Origin: Paraburkholderia ribeironis
Lineage (GTDB): Bacteria; Pseudomonadota; Gammaproteobacteria; Burkholderiales; Burkholderiaceae
Direction: 5' to 3'
Length of the DNA stretch: 52,569 nucleotides
Assembly: GCF_900019265.1 (NCBI RefSeq)
Contig: NZ_CYGX02000021.1
Coordinates: 1-52,569, forward strand
This document shows, piece after piece, positions 26,204 to 34,262 of this stretch. The notes beneath the pieces are model-generated. The model was not told the origin of the DNA and ran no database searches. It worked only from the letters and a program-made list of their open reading frames with translations. Made by a program: the position numbers and the translations under genes. Within the stretch, counting starts at the first letter, position 1. Every line of letters starts with the position of its first letter.

Positions 26204-29058
26204 CCGTCCCTCGCTCCACGCTGCGCCTCCAGTTCCATCGAGGCTTCACCTTCGACGATGCCGCGCAGCACGTCGACTACTTCGCTGCGCTCGGCATCAG
26301 CCACCTGTACGCTTCGCCGATCACGACCGCCGAGCCGGGCTCCACGCACGGCTACGATACCGTCGATTACACCCAGGTCAGCGCCGAATGCGGCGGAGAG
26401 GCCGGCCTCAAGCGCCTCGTCGACAAGCTGCGCGCGCACCGGATGGGGTTGATCGTCGACATGGTGCCAAACCATATGGGCATCGGCGGTTCTGGCAACG
26501 CGTGGTGGCTCGACATCCTCGAATGGGGCCGCCACAGCGCGTACGCACGCCATTTCGACGTCGATTGGCATTCACCCGATCCAGCGTTGCGGGGCAAGGT
26601 GCTGCTGCCGACGCTCGGCGCGCCCTACGGCGAGGAACTCGCGGCGGGCCGCATCGCGCTGCATTTCGCGGCCGACAGCGGACGCTTCTATATCGGCTAC
26701 GGCCCGCACGTCTTTCCGGTGTGCCCGGTCGAATACGCGTCGATCCTGCAAAGCGCCGACCGTCCCGATCTCGGTGCGCTCGCCGAGCGCTTCCAGGGAC
26801 TGACGACGCAGCCCAATGATCAGTCACGCGCCGTCGAAGGGCGCGACGAGCTGCGCGAGTTCGTCGCGCAAAACGGCGACGCGGCGATCGAGTTCGCGTT
26901 GCAGGCCTATGTACCCGAAGATCCGGTGCCGCGCGACCGTTTGCATCGGCTGATCGAGCGGCAGCACTTTCGCCTTGCATGGTGGCGCACCGCTTCCGAT
27001 GAAGTGAACTGGCGGCGCTTCTTCGACATCTCGACATTGGCCGGCGTGCGCGTGGAACGGCCCGAAGTGTTCGACGCCGTGCATGCGCTGGTCTTCCGTC
27101 TGTATCAGGAGGGTGTGGTGGACGGCTTGCGGATCGATCACGTCGACGGTCTCGCCGAGCCTCGTGAGTACTGCCAACGGTTGCGGCAACGGCTCACGGA
27201 ATTGCGCGACACCGCGCCGTATGTGGTGGTCGAAAAAATTCTCGGGTGCGGCGAACCGCTGCGCGACGACTGGCCCGTGGACGGCACGACCGGCTACGAT
27301 TTCATGAGCGACGTGGGCGCGCTGCTGCACGATCCTGCCGGCGCCGAACCGCTTGCGCAAACATGGGCCGAACTCACCGGCCGCAGCCCGCGTTTTGCCG
27401 ACGAAGCGCTGGCCGCGCGCCGCAAGATCCTCGCGGAAAATCTCTCGGCGGAACTGGACCGCGCCGCACGCGCATTGCACCGGATTGCCCGCGACTCGCT
27501 GGTGACGCGCGACTTCACGTTCACGACGCTGCGCCGCGTGCTGGCTGAACTGGTGGTGCATTTTCCGGTGTATCGGATCTATCCGCAGAACGGCTTGCGT
27601 AGCGCCGCCGACGACGTCTACTTCGAACAGGCGCTAGCCAGCGCGCGAGCGGCGCTGGCGCGTGCGGACCATGCGACGCTGGAACGCGTGAGCGCATGGC
27701 TCGGCGGCAGTGCCGAAGACGCGCCCGGCACCCGTGGCGGCGCGCCGCAGCAGAGCGCGCAAAACGGTGCGCCACCGAGCCACGCGGGGCCATCGCGACG
27801 CACCGCGCAGACACTGTTCTCGCAACTGACCGCGCCGGTTTCCGCAAAGGCGATCGAGGATACCGCGTGCTATCGCTACGGCCGGCTGCTGTCGCGCAAC
27901 GAAGTCGGCTCGGACCCGGGCGAGTTCGCGTTGTCGGTCGAGCAGTTCCACGAGGGCAATCTGGAGCGTTCGCAGCGCTTTCCCCATGCGCTGCTCGCCA
28001 CGGCCACGCATGATCACAAACGCGGCGAAGATGTGCGTGCGCGCCTCGCGGTGTTGAGCGAGATCGCCCAGGACTGGGGCGCGACGTTGCGCGCGTGGTC
28101 CACGTTGAATGCGCCGCATCGGCGTGCGCACGACGGCAAACCGATCAGCAGCGTGAGCCAGCACAAGAGCGACGCGTGGGCGCCCGGCCCCGCCGCAGAA
28201 GCGATGCTGTATCAGACGCTGGTGGGCTGCTGGCCACCAGCGCTGCAACCGGACGACGCGGCGGGCGTCAAGGAGCTGGCCGAGCGCGTCGCGCGATGGC
28301 AATTGAAGGCGCTGCGCGAAGCGAAGCTGCAAACCAGTTGGTTCGCGCCGGACGAGGCCTACGAAGCGGGTTGCCGTGAGTTCCTGTTCGACATCCTGGC
28401 GCCGCAGCGGCGCGACGGGTTCCTGAAGGAGCTGTCCGGGTTCGTCGCGCGGATTGGCCGCGCCGGTGCGCTCAACAGTTTGCAGCAGACGGTGTTGCGC
28501 CTGGCATCGCCTGGGATTCCTGATCTTTACCAGGGCACCGAGTTGTGGGACTTCAGTCTGGTCGATCCGGACAATCGCCGGCCGGTCGATTTCGACCGAC
28601 GTGCGGCATGGCTGGCTGAGACACCGCCATCGGAATTCCTGCCGGGCTGGCGCGATGGACGCGTGAAGCTCGCCGTGGTGCAACGCGTGCTGGCGTTGCG
28701 TGCGCACTTGCCGGAATTGCTGAGTCAAAGCGCGTATCTGCCGCTCGCGCTGCGCGGCGAGCACGCTGCGAATGTGATTGCGTTTGCGCGGCGTGACGGC
28801 AATGCATGGGCCGTGGTGGTGGCGAGCCGGCTCGCTGCCGGCCTGCTCGGCGACGACAGCGATCTGCCGATGGTCGATCCGGCGAAGTGGGCGGATACGG
28901 CAATCGAAATGCCGGCCGATCTATCCGCCCGCGCATTGTTCGACTGGCTCAGTCCGGCGGCGCCGAAGGTCGACGAGAACGGTCTGCTGTATCTGCGCGA
29001 TGCCCTCGCGGCGATGCCGATTGCGGTGTTGGTGGAGGATGGCGTGCCGCGTAGTTGA
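26200..29058 (+). CDS. treY: Malto-oligosyltrehalose synthase TreY
   Basis: The 952-residue GH13 enzyme begins STLRLQFHRGFTFDDAAQHVDYFAALGISHLYASPI, the standard TreY opening (shown here only to identify it). Asp313 (GLRIDHVDGLAEP), Glu345 (VVVEKILG) and Asp605 (ATHDHKRGEDVRARL) match the catalytic residues. TreY isomerises the reducing-end bond of malto-oligosaccharides from alpha-1,4 to alpha-1,1. An Ala/Gly/Ser-rich insert near residues 500-540 is low complexity. It is the last gene of the cluster; the next gene downstream is convergent, 18 bases away. Confidence 0.95.
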   Translation: MTVPRSTLRLQFHRGFTFDDAAQHVDYFAALGISHLYASPITTAEPGSTHGYDTVDYTQVSAECGGEAGLKRLVDKLRAHRMGLIVDMVPNHMGIGGSGNAWWLDILEWGRHSAYARHFDVDWHSPDPALRGKVLLPTLGAPYGEELAAGRIALHFAADSGRFYIGYGPHVFPVCPVEYASILQSADRPDLGALAERFQGLTTQPNDQSRAVEGRDELREFVAQNGDAAIEFALQAYVPEDPVPRDRLHRLIERQHFRLAWWRTASDEVNWRRFFDISTLAGVRVERPEVFDAVHALVFRLYQEGVVDGLRIDHVDGLAEPREYCQRLRQRLTELRDTAPYVVVEKILGCGEPLRDDWPVDGTTGYDFMSDVGALLHDPAGAEPLAQTWAELTGRSPRFADEALAARRKILAENLSAELDRAARALHRIARDSLVTRDFTFTTLRRVLAELVVHFPVYRIYPQNGLRSAADDVYFEQALASARAALARADHATLERVSAWLGGSAEDAPGTRGGAPQQSAQNGAPPSHAGPSRRTAQTLFSQLTAPVSAKAIEDTACYRYGRLLSRNEVGSDPGEFALSVEQFHEGNLERSQRFPHALLATATHDHKRGEDVRARLAVLSEIAQDWGATLRAWSTLNAPHRRAHDGKPISSVSQHKSDAWAPGPAAEAMLYQTLVGCWPPALQPDDAAGVKELAERVARWQLKALREAKLQTSWFAPDEAYEAGCREFLFDILAPQRRDGFLKELSGFVARIGRAGALNSLQQTVLRLASPGIPDLYQGTELWDFSLVDPDNRRPVDFDRRAAWLAETPPSEFLPGWRDGRVKLAVVQRVLALRAHLPELLSQSAYLPLALRGEHAANVIAFARRDGNAWAVVVASRLAAGLLGDDSDLPMVDPAKWADTAIEMPADLSARALFDWLSPAAPKVDENGLLYLRDALAAMPIAVLVEDGVPRS

Positions 29059-29076
29059 CGGCTGCTTGGGCGCGGC

Positions 29077-30441
29077 TCAACCGCCTTCGTCGTCGAAGAT
29101 CTTCGGATACACGCGCACCAGCACGATGCGCGGGCCTTTCATCTTTTTGACCACGACGTCGAAGCGCTCGAATTCCACGCGCTGTCCTTCGTTGGGCAGA
29201 TCGTTCAACGCCTGGATCACCAGTCCGCCGACCGATTCGGCCTGGCCCTCGTCGATATCGATCCCCAACGCGCGTTCCAGCGACACCACCGGCAAGCTGC
29301 CCCTGCCCATCAGCGTGCCGTCGTCCATGCGGGTCCAATCGGCGTCGCCTTGACGGAATTCGTCGTGAATCTGCCCGACCAGCGCGCCAAGCAGATTGTC
29401 GAGCGTCAGGAAACCGATTGGCTTCGCATGCTTGTGGCCGACCAGCGCGAAGTGCGGTGCGCCCTTGCGAAAGCGGCGGAATAGTTCGAGCGCCGGCATC
29501 TCCGGCTTCACGAACTGCACGGGCCGCGCGTAACGGGAAAGATCGTCGAGCGTGCTGCCCGCCTGGCGCGCCAGCAGCAAGTCCTTCAAATGGATCATGC
29601 CGGCCACGCGCTCGCCGGACGCGTCCTCGAACAGCGGGTAGCGGCTGAAGCGGTGCTGCGCGACCCGCTGCATGTTTTCGCGCAACGGCAGATCGCGCCG
29701 CAAGCCGACCATTTCATGAGCCGGCCGCATCAGGTCCGAGACGGTCATACGGGAGAAGTCCAGCGAGTGCGCGATCGTGTTCCATTCGTCCTGGCTGTAG
29801 GCGTCGTCCGGCGATCCCAGCTCGGAGGCGACGCGTGCGCGACGCCCGCGCAGGATCAGCTTGAGTTCGTCGGTTGAGTAGTGCGAGTCGTGGCTGTGGC
29901 CGGCGTCGAGTCCCGCGAGTCTCAGCACCGCGTTGGCGCTCGAATTGAGCACCCAGATCGCCGGATACATGGCCCAATAGAACCCGTACAGCGGCATCGC
30001 GGCCCACAGCGACACCTTCTCCGCCTCGCGAATCGCGAGCGACTTGGGCGCCAGTTCGCCCACCACGATGTGCAGGAACGAAATGCACGAGAACGCAAAA
30101 AACAGCGAAATGCCGTGGATCAGCTGCGCCGACTCGACACCGATCAGGCTGAAGAGCGGCATAAGCAGTTGCGCAAAGGCGGGCTCGCCAATCCAGCCGA
30201 GCCCGAGCGACGCGAGCGTGATGCCGAGCTGACAGGCGGACAGATAGGCGTCGAGGCGCCCATGCACCTTGGCGAGCAACCGTCCGCGCATGCCGTGCTG
30301 GGTGGCGAGGCTTTGTACCCGCGTCTGCCGCAGTTTGACCAGACCGAATTCGGCGGCCACAAAAAAACCGTTGAGAGCAACGAGAAACAACGCACCGATA
30401 AGGGCGGCAACCTGGATCAAAGCAGAGGGCTCCGGCAACAA
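29077..30441 (-). CDS. CNNM/CBS/CorC-domain membrane protein (hemolysin family, ion transporter-like)
   Basis: This 454-residue protein has an N-terminal CNNM (DUF21) membrane domain with about four helices (IGALFLVALNGFFVAAEFGLVKLRQTR is the typical first part, split here for reading), two CBS domains (about residues 215-345) and a C-terminal CorC/HlyC domain. Relatives handle Mg2+ or Na+, or are called hemolysins without proof of lysis. The frame starts with two adjacent TTG codons directly after an in-frame TGA, and there is no ATG before residue 51. A TTG start is therefore forced unless the annotation is wrong. No strong ribosome site is seen. Confidence 0.9.
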   Translation of the reverse strand: MLPEPSALIQVAALIGALFLVALNGFFVAAEFGLVKLRQTRVQSLATQHGMRGRLLAKVHGRLDAYLSACQLGITLASLGLGWIGEPAFAQLLMPLFSLIGVESAQLIHGISLFFAFSCISFLHIVVGELAPKSLAIREAEKVSLWAAMPLYGFYWAMYPAIWVLNSSANAVLRLAGLDAGHSHDSHYSTDELKLILRGRRARVASELGSPDDAYSQDEWNTIAHSLDFSRMTVSDLMRPAHEMVGLRRDLPLRENMQRVAQHRFSRYPLFEDASGERVAGMIHLKDLLLARQAGSTLDDLSRYARPVQFVKPEMPALELFRRFRKGAPHFALVGHKHAKPIGFLTLDNLLGALVGQIHDEFRQGDADWTRMDDGTLMGRGSLPVVSLERALGIDIDEGQAESVGGLVIQALNDLPNEGQRVEFERFDVVVKKMKGPRIVLVRVYPKIFDDEGG

Positions 30442-30510
30442 AAGTTGTCAGTATAGAGGGTGAAAGCTCGTTGAAAAGTTAATCGCGCACGACACGCCGC
30501 AATCCAGCGC

Positions 30511-31317
30511 TCACCTCGGCGACGCCGCGCTTAGTGGTACACGCAGCGCGAGCGTGGCAGCTTCGCCATCGGTTGCTTCGCCTTGCTCGAAGCTGCCGCC
30601 GTGCGCTTCCGCGACGCGCTTGCACAGCGCGAATACCCACGCGATGCGCTTCGCCTCGCGCGGCTCGCCCGCCTGCTTGCGCGCAAACGCCTCCAGCACG
30701 TGAGGCAACGCGGGGTCGTTCAACGCGGCTGCGCGGGGAGCGTACGTGACGACGGCATGCCACGCGCCCGTGTCCGCGTGCGCGGTCAACCTGACCATAG
30801 CACCTTCAGCGCTCGCTTCGACGGCGAACGTGAGCATCAGCCATAAGGCCGCGGCGAGACGCTCGCGGTCGCCGTTGAGTTGCTCGGTCGCGAGTTGCGA
30901 GTCGATCGTGACTTCCACCCCCCGCGTGCGAGCGAGGCCCGTGCGGACTTCGTCGACGGTTTCATCGAGCAGCGGATGCAGCGGAAACGGCGCATAGGCG
31001 AGCGCGAGCGATTTGGTTTCGGCGCGCGTCGCGTCGACGATCGTCTCGAGCAGCTTGACCTGCTGATCCACGCCGCTGCGAATGCCAGTGATGGCGCGCT
31101 GCGTGTTGGGATCGTTCGCATCGAGCTTGCGCTCGAGCACGTAGGCCCAGCTATGAATCGCATTCAACGGACCACGCAGATCGTGCGACACCAACGACAG
31201 CACGTGATCGCGCATGAACAGCGCGGTTTCCGCACGCAGACGCGCGGTGCGTTCGGATACGACAAAGCCGGAAGAAGCTGGCGATGCGCCGGCAGTTCCG
31301 GCTGAAGACGTTGTCAC
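30511..31317 (-). CDS. Sensor histidine kinase-like protein with degenerate ATPase domain
   Basis: This 268-residue soluble protein starts at GTG 31317 behind AGAGAGGG. The HisKA dimerisation domain is clear, with the phospho-acceptor His45 in LSLVSHDLRGPLNAIHSW. The ATP-binding half is poor. The N-box Asn pattern is replaced by ALWLMLTFAVEA, and no DxGxG G1 box is visible; the last part (GWVFALCKR-like, here AWVFALCKRVAEAHGGSFE) keeps a G2-type helix. No membrane segment or sensor domain is present. It may bind ATP weakly or act as a phosphotransfer or scaffold protein. No response regulator gene is adjacent. Confidence 0.82.
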   Translation of the reverse strand: MTTSSAGTAGASPASSGFVVSERTARLRAETALFMRDHVLSLVSHDLRGPLNAIHSWAYVLERKLDANDPNTQRAITGIRSGVDQQVKLLETIVDATRAETKSLALAYAPFPLHPLLDETVDEVRTGLARTRGVEVTIDSQLATEQLNGDRERLAAALWLMLTFAVEASAEGAMVRLTAHADTGAWHAVVTYAPRAAALNDPALPHVLEAFARKQAGEPREAKRIAWVFALCKRVAEAHGGSFEQGEATDGEAATLALRVPLSAASPR

Positions 31318-31361
31318 GATCGAGCCCTCTCTGGCGATGCCTGACGATTGAAAGACGCCCC

Positions 31362-31367
31362 ATTATA
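31362..31367 (-). promoter_or_regulatory. Putative -10 element of the histidine-kinase-like gene
   Basis: On the minus strand, TATAAT at 31367-31362 is a perfect -10 hexamer, 45 bases before the GTG start. The -35 region (GGTTGA-like, about 17 bases upstream) is weak. Confidence 0.4.
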
Positions 31368-31468
31368 GGCATGCTGTCCGGCTCAACCAGCGCGCGTGGC
31401 CGGACCGCGAATCCCCACGCAATCGGTGTGCCAACCGGCAATCCTGCGCGATGTCGCGTCAACCCGCC

Positions 31469-31474
31469 TACAAT
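31469..31474 (+). promoter_or_regulatory. Putative -10 element of the FKBP gene
   Basis: TACAAT at 31469-31474 lies 34 bases before the FKBP ATG. Transcription would start near 31481, which excludes the longer open frame that begins at 31451. No good -35 is seen. Confidence 0.4.
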
Positions 31475-31507
31475 GTCGGTTTTACGTTTTTCACCGAGGA
31501 GCAATCT

Positions 31508-31849
31508 ATGTCGACCGTGACTACCGAATCCGGCCTGAAGTACGAAGACATCGTGGAAGGCAGCGGCGCCGAGGCAGTGGCCGGCAAGACCGTCACCGTG
31601 CACTACACGGGCTGGCTGACCGATGGCCAGAAGTTCGACTCGAGCAAGGACCGCAACGACCCGTTCGCCTTCGTACTGGGCGGCGGCATGGTCATCAAGG
31701 GTTGGGACGAAGGCGTGCAGGGCATGAAGGTCGGCGGCAAGCGCAAGCTGACCATTCCGCCGCAACTCGGCTACGGCGTGCGCGGCGCAGGCGGCGTGAT
31801 TCCGCCGAATGCGACGCTCGTGTTCGAAGTCGAATTGCTCGAAGTCTGA
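31508..31849 (+). CDS. FKBP-type peptidyl-prolyl cis-trans isomerase
   Basis: The product is 113 residues from ATG 31508, which has GAGGAG seven bases upstream. A 19-codon upstream extension exists but lacks family similarity. It is a single-domain minimal FKBP with the full active-site set: [49 protein letters not shown] (the core pocket) and [23 protein letters not shown]. No signal peptide is present, so it acts in the cytoplasm in protein folding. It lacks the insert domain of SlyD. Confidence 0.95.
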   Translation: MSTVTTESGLKYEDIVEGSGAEAVAGKTVTVHYTGWLTDGQKFDSSKDRNDPFAFVLGGGMVIKGWDEGVQGMKVGGKRKLTIPPQLGYGVRGAGGVIPPNATLVFEVELLEV

Positions 31850-31894
31850 GCGTTCGCGGTTTTTGTCATCACGCATTGCCGCCGGGTTACGCCC

Positions 31895-32674
31895 ATGAGT
31901 CATACCGCCGTCACCGCGCCTAGCGTTTCGTTGCGCCGCTTTGGCGCAATCGAAGCGTCGGACGTGCACGACTTTCACCAGGTCGTGCTCGGACTCGACG
32001 GCGCGATGGTGATGGCGGTCAACGGTGTCGCGCAACAGATCGACGCCGGGTCCGCCTGGCTGGTCCCGGCGGGCGCACGGCACGATTACGCGGGCATCGG
32101 CGAGAACCGGCAGCTGGTGCTGGATTTGCCGGCCACCTCGCTGGCCGTGCCGGAGCGTCTGTTCGACCGGGCGCGGGCCGTGACGGTCGACGCGTCGCTC
32201 GTGCAACTCGTGCATCGGATCGCGGCGCACACGATTGCCGGTGCTCAGGGCGACGATCTGGCCAGCCGGCGTTTCCATTGGGATGCGGCGGCCCGTCTTG
32301 GCGCGGCGCTGGTGGCCGACGCCGGCACGGCGGCCGGTGCGCAGGCAGCCGGCGCCGGTCTCGACTTCGCGCGCATCGACCGCTGGCTGCGCGCGCATCT
32401 GTCCGAGCCATTGCGTATCGCGGACCTCGCCGCGCATTGCGGCTTCGGCATGCGGCGCTTCCATCAGCTTTTCATCGAAGCGTTCGGCGAAACGCCGCAT
32501 CGCTATTTGCAGCGGCTGCGGCTCGATACGTCGATCACGCTGCTCGCTGACCCGCGCCGCTCATTGACCGAGATCGCGCTGGAGATCGGCTTCGGCGATC
32601 AGAGCGCTTACACGCACGCGTTCACGCGGCGTTTCGGGCTCGCGCCCGGTCAGTGGCGCGCGCTGCGCCACTGA
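31895..32674 (+). CDS. AraC-family transcriptional regulator
   Basis: The 259-residue protein has a cupin-like N-terminal domain (about residues 10-95; DVHDFHQVVLGLDGAMVMAVNG and GSAWLVPAGARHDYAG are typical). Two C-terminal helix-turn-helix units follow, at about 165-255 (RIADLAAHCGFGMRRFHQLFIEAFGETPHRYLQRLRLD and LTEIALEIGFGDQSAYTHAFTRRFGLAPGQWR, quoted in parts). It lies 45 bases downstream of the FKBP gene on the same strand. Its inducer and targets are unknown, and no obvious metabolic partner is adjacent. Confidence 0.93.
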   Translation: MSHTAVTAPSVSLRRFGAIEASDVHDFHQVVLGLDGAMVMAVNGVAQQIDAGSAWLVPAGARHDYAGIGENRQLVLDLPATSLAVPERLFDRARAVTVDASLVQLVHRIAAHTIAGAQGDDLASRRFHWDAAARLGAALVADAGTAAGAQAAGAGLDFARIDRWLRAHLSEPLRIADLAAHCGFGMRRFHQLFIEAFGETPHRYLQRLRLDTSITLLADPRRSLTEIALEIGFGDQSAYTHAFTRRFGLAPGQWRALRH

Positions 32675-32779
32675 GTTTCATCGCGCGAGCCGCCTGCCAC
32701 GGCGGCCCACTTTCGGCACCGCTTTCGCCACCGCTTTTGACACCGCTTTCGGCACCGCTTTTGCCACACGCGGCACGAC

Positions 32780-33970
32780 TCAACCCGTCAGACCGCGCGC
32801 CAGATCGTTGCGGATATCGCCGGCGTTTTCCAGACCCACGGCAAGCCGGATCAGGCCTTCGCTGATGCCCGCCGCCGCCCGCGCCTCCGGCGTCACGCGG
32901 CCGTGCGTGGTCGTGGCCGGATGCGTGATGGTCGTGCGCGTATCGCCGAGGTTGCCGGTAATCGAGCAGATCTTCGTGTTGTCGATTACGCGCCATGCGT
33001 TCGCCCGCATCTGCTCAGGCGTATCGCCCTTCAGTTCGAACGACACGATTGCACCGCCTGATTTCTGCTGACGCATGGCCAGTGCATGCTGAGGATGCGA
33101 TTCGAGCCCAGGGTAGAACACGCGATTGACGGCCGGATGCGAGTCCAGCCAGCGGGCGATTTCGAGCGCATTGGCCGACTGCTTTTCCACCCGCAGCGTC
33201 AACGTTTCCATGCCCTTGAGCAACACCCATGCGTTGAACGCGGACAGCGTGGGTCCCGCGCTGCGCACGAACGGGAACACCTTTTCCATGATGAATTTCT
33301 TCGAGCCGACCAGCGCGCCGCCGAGTACGCGGCCCTGGCCGTCGAGGAACTTGGTGGCCGAATGCATCACGACGTCCGCGCCGAGCTTCAGCGGCTGTTG
33401 CAACGCCGGGCTGCAGAAGCAGTTGTCGACCACGAACAGCGCGTTCGCCGCCTTGGCGATCTTGCTGATCGCTTCGATGTCCGCAATTTCGGTCAATGGA
33501 TTCGACGGCGTTTCGAGGAAGAACATCTTCGTCTCGGGGCGCACGGCGTTTTTCCATGCGTCGAGATCGGTCGGATCGACGAACGTGGTCGTGATGCCGA
33601 ACTTGCTGAAGATCTGCGAGAACATGCCGAGCGTCGAGCCGAACAGCGCTTGCGAGCTCACCAGGTGATCGCCTGCCTGCAGCGTGGACATCACCACCGA
33701 CATGATCGCGGCCATTCCCGACGCCGTCGCCATGCAGGCCTCGCCGCCTTCGAGCGCGGCGAGACGGTCCTGGAACATCGTCACGGTCGGGTTCGTGAAA
33801 CGCGAGTAGGTGTAGTTCTCTTCGGCGTTCTTGAAGCGCTCGGCGGCGTCCGCGGCGCTCTTGAACACGAAGCTCGAAGTCAGGAAAATCGCTTCGGAGT
33901 GCTCGTTAAAGTCGCTGCGCACCGTGCCCGAGCGGACTGCCAGCGTATCGAAGTTCAGGGAGTCGTCCAT
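32780..33970 (-). CDS. metZ: O-succinylhomoserine sulfhydrylase MetZ
   Basis: The product is 396 residues from ATG 33970 (MDDSLNFDTLAVRSG); the longer open frame runs through the upstream leader and is not coding. It is a PLP enzyme of the Cys/Met metabolism family with Lys207 in HSATKFLDGQG as Schiff-base lysine and ENYTYSRFTNPT near the N-terminus. MetZ makes homocysteine from O-succinylhomoserine and sulfide in methionine synthesis. The presence of a SAM-II-like element and a terminator in the leader fits this role. In most Burkholderia the gene follows purF, as here. Confidence 0.93.
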   Translation of the reverse strand: MDDSLNFDTLAVRSGTVRSDFNEHSEAIFLTSSFVFKSAADAAERFKNAEENYTYSRFTNPTVTMFQDRLAALEGGEACMATASGMAAIMSVVMSTLQAGDHLVSSQALFGSTLGMFSQIFSKFGITTTFVDPTDLDAWKNAVRPETKMFFLETPSNPLTEIADIEAISKIAKAANALFVVDNCFCSPALQQPLKLGADVVMHSATKFLDGQGRVLGGALVGSKKFIMEKVFPFVRSAGPTLSAFNAWVLLKGMETLTLRVEKQSANALEIARWLDSHPAVNRVFYPGLESHPQHALAMRQQKSGGAIVSFELKGDTPEQMRANAWRVIDNTKICSITGNLGDTRTTITHPATTTHGRVTPEARAAAGISEGLIRLAVGLENAGDIRNDLARGLTG

Positions 33971-34052
33971 GTTGGTTCTGGTATCCAATGTTCGATGGCT
34001 GCGTCGGGCGCGGCACGCTCGTGAAGACAGCGCAACGCCAGACGGCAGCAAC

Positions 34053-34088
34053 AAAAAAGCCCGCTTTTGCGTCGGCATAAGCGGGCTT
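34053..34088 (-). terminator. Rho-independent terminator in the metZ leader
   Basis: On the minus strand, AAGCCCGCTT and AAGCGGGCTT (34088-34079 and 34066-34057) form a perfect 10-pair stem with a 12-base loop, followed by a run of T at 34058-34053. It lies between the SAM-II-like aptamer and the metZ start. It could be the expression platform of the riboswitch, the end of the purF transcript, or both. Confidence 0.85.
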
Positions 34089-34136
34089 CATGTGCGGGGG
34101 AAGCTGGAGCGGAGGTGGATGATTGCGGCTGTTCCA

Positions 34137-34197
34137 CCCTTCGCTTTAGCTGTTTCGGGTTGCCCCGCGTCCGCAAGCTGAGATCAAATCGACGCAA
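34137..34197 (-). promoter_or_regulatory. SAM-II-like riboswitch aptamer upstream of metZ
   Basis: Read on the minus strand, the parts of the SAM-II (metA RNA) consensus appear in order. A P1 stem GCGTC (34195-34191) pairs with GACGC (34171-34167). The conserved loop start GATTTG (34190-34185) directly follows P1, then GCTTGC (34178-34173). After P1 comes a small GGG-CCC hairpin, GAAAC and the conserved GCTAAAG (34150-34144) with AAGGG (34141-34137). SAM-II RNAs are mostly known from Alphaproteobacteria before met genes and bind S-adenosylmethionine. The position before metZ and the following terminator support the call. The match was made by eye. Confidence 0.72.
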
Positions 34198-34210
34198 GTC
34201 GTCATGCTAA

Positions 34211-34246
34211 CACGCTCGTGACGCGGCGTGCCACGCCACGAGCGTG
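34211..34246 (-). other. Stem-loop just after purF
   Basis: CACGCTCGTG (34211-34220) and CACGAGCGTG (34237-34246) form a perfect 10-pair stem, with a GGCGTG/CACGCC-like inner dyad in the loop. It begins 17 bases after the purF stop and has no T-run. It is a possible purF transcript end or mRNA-stabilising hairpin. Confidence 0.5.
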
Positions 34247-34262
34247 ATCGTTCAACGCGCGT

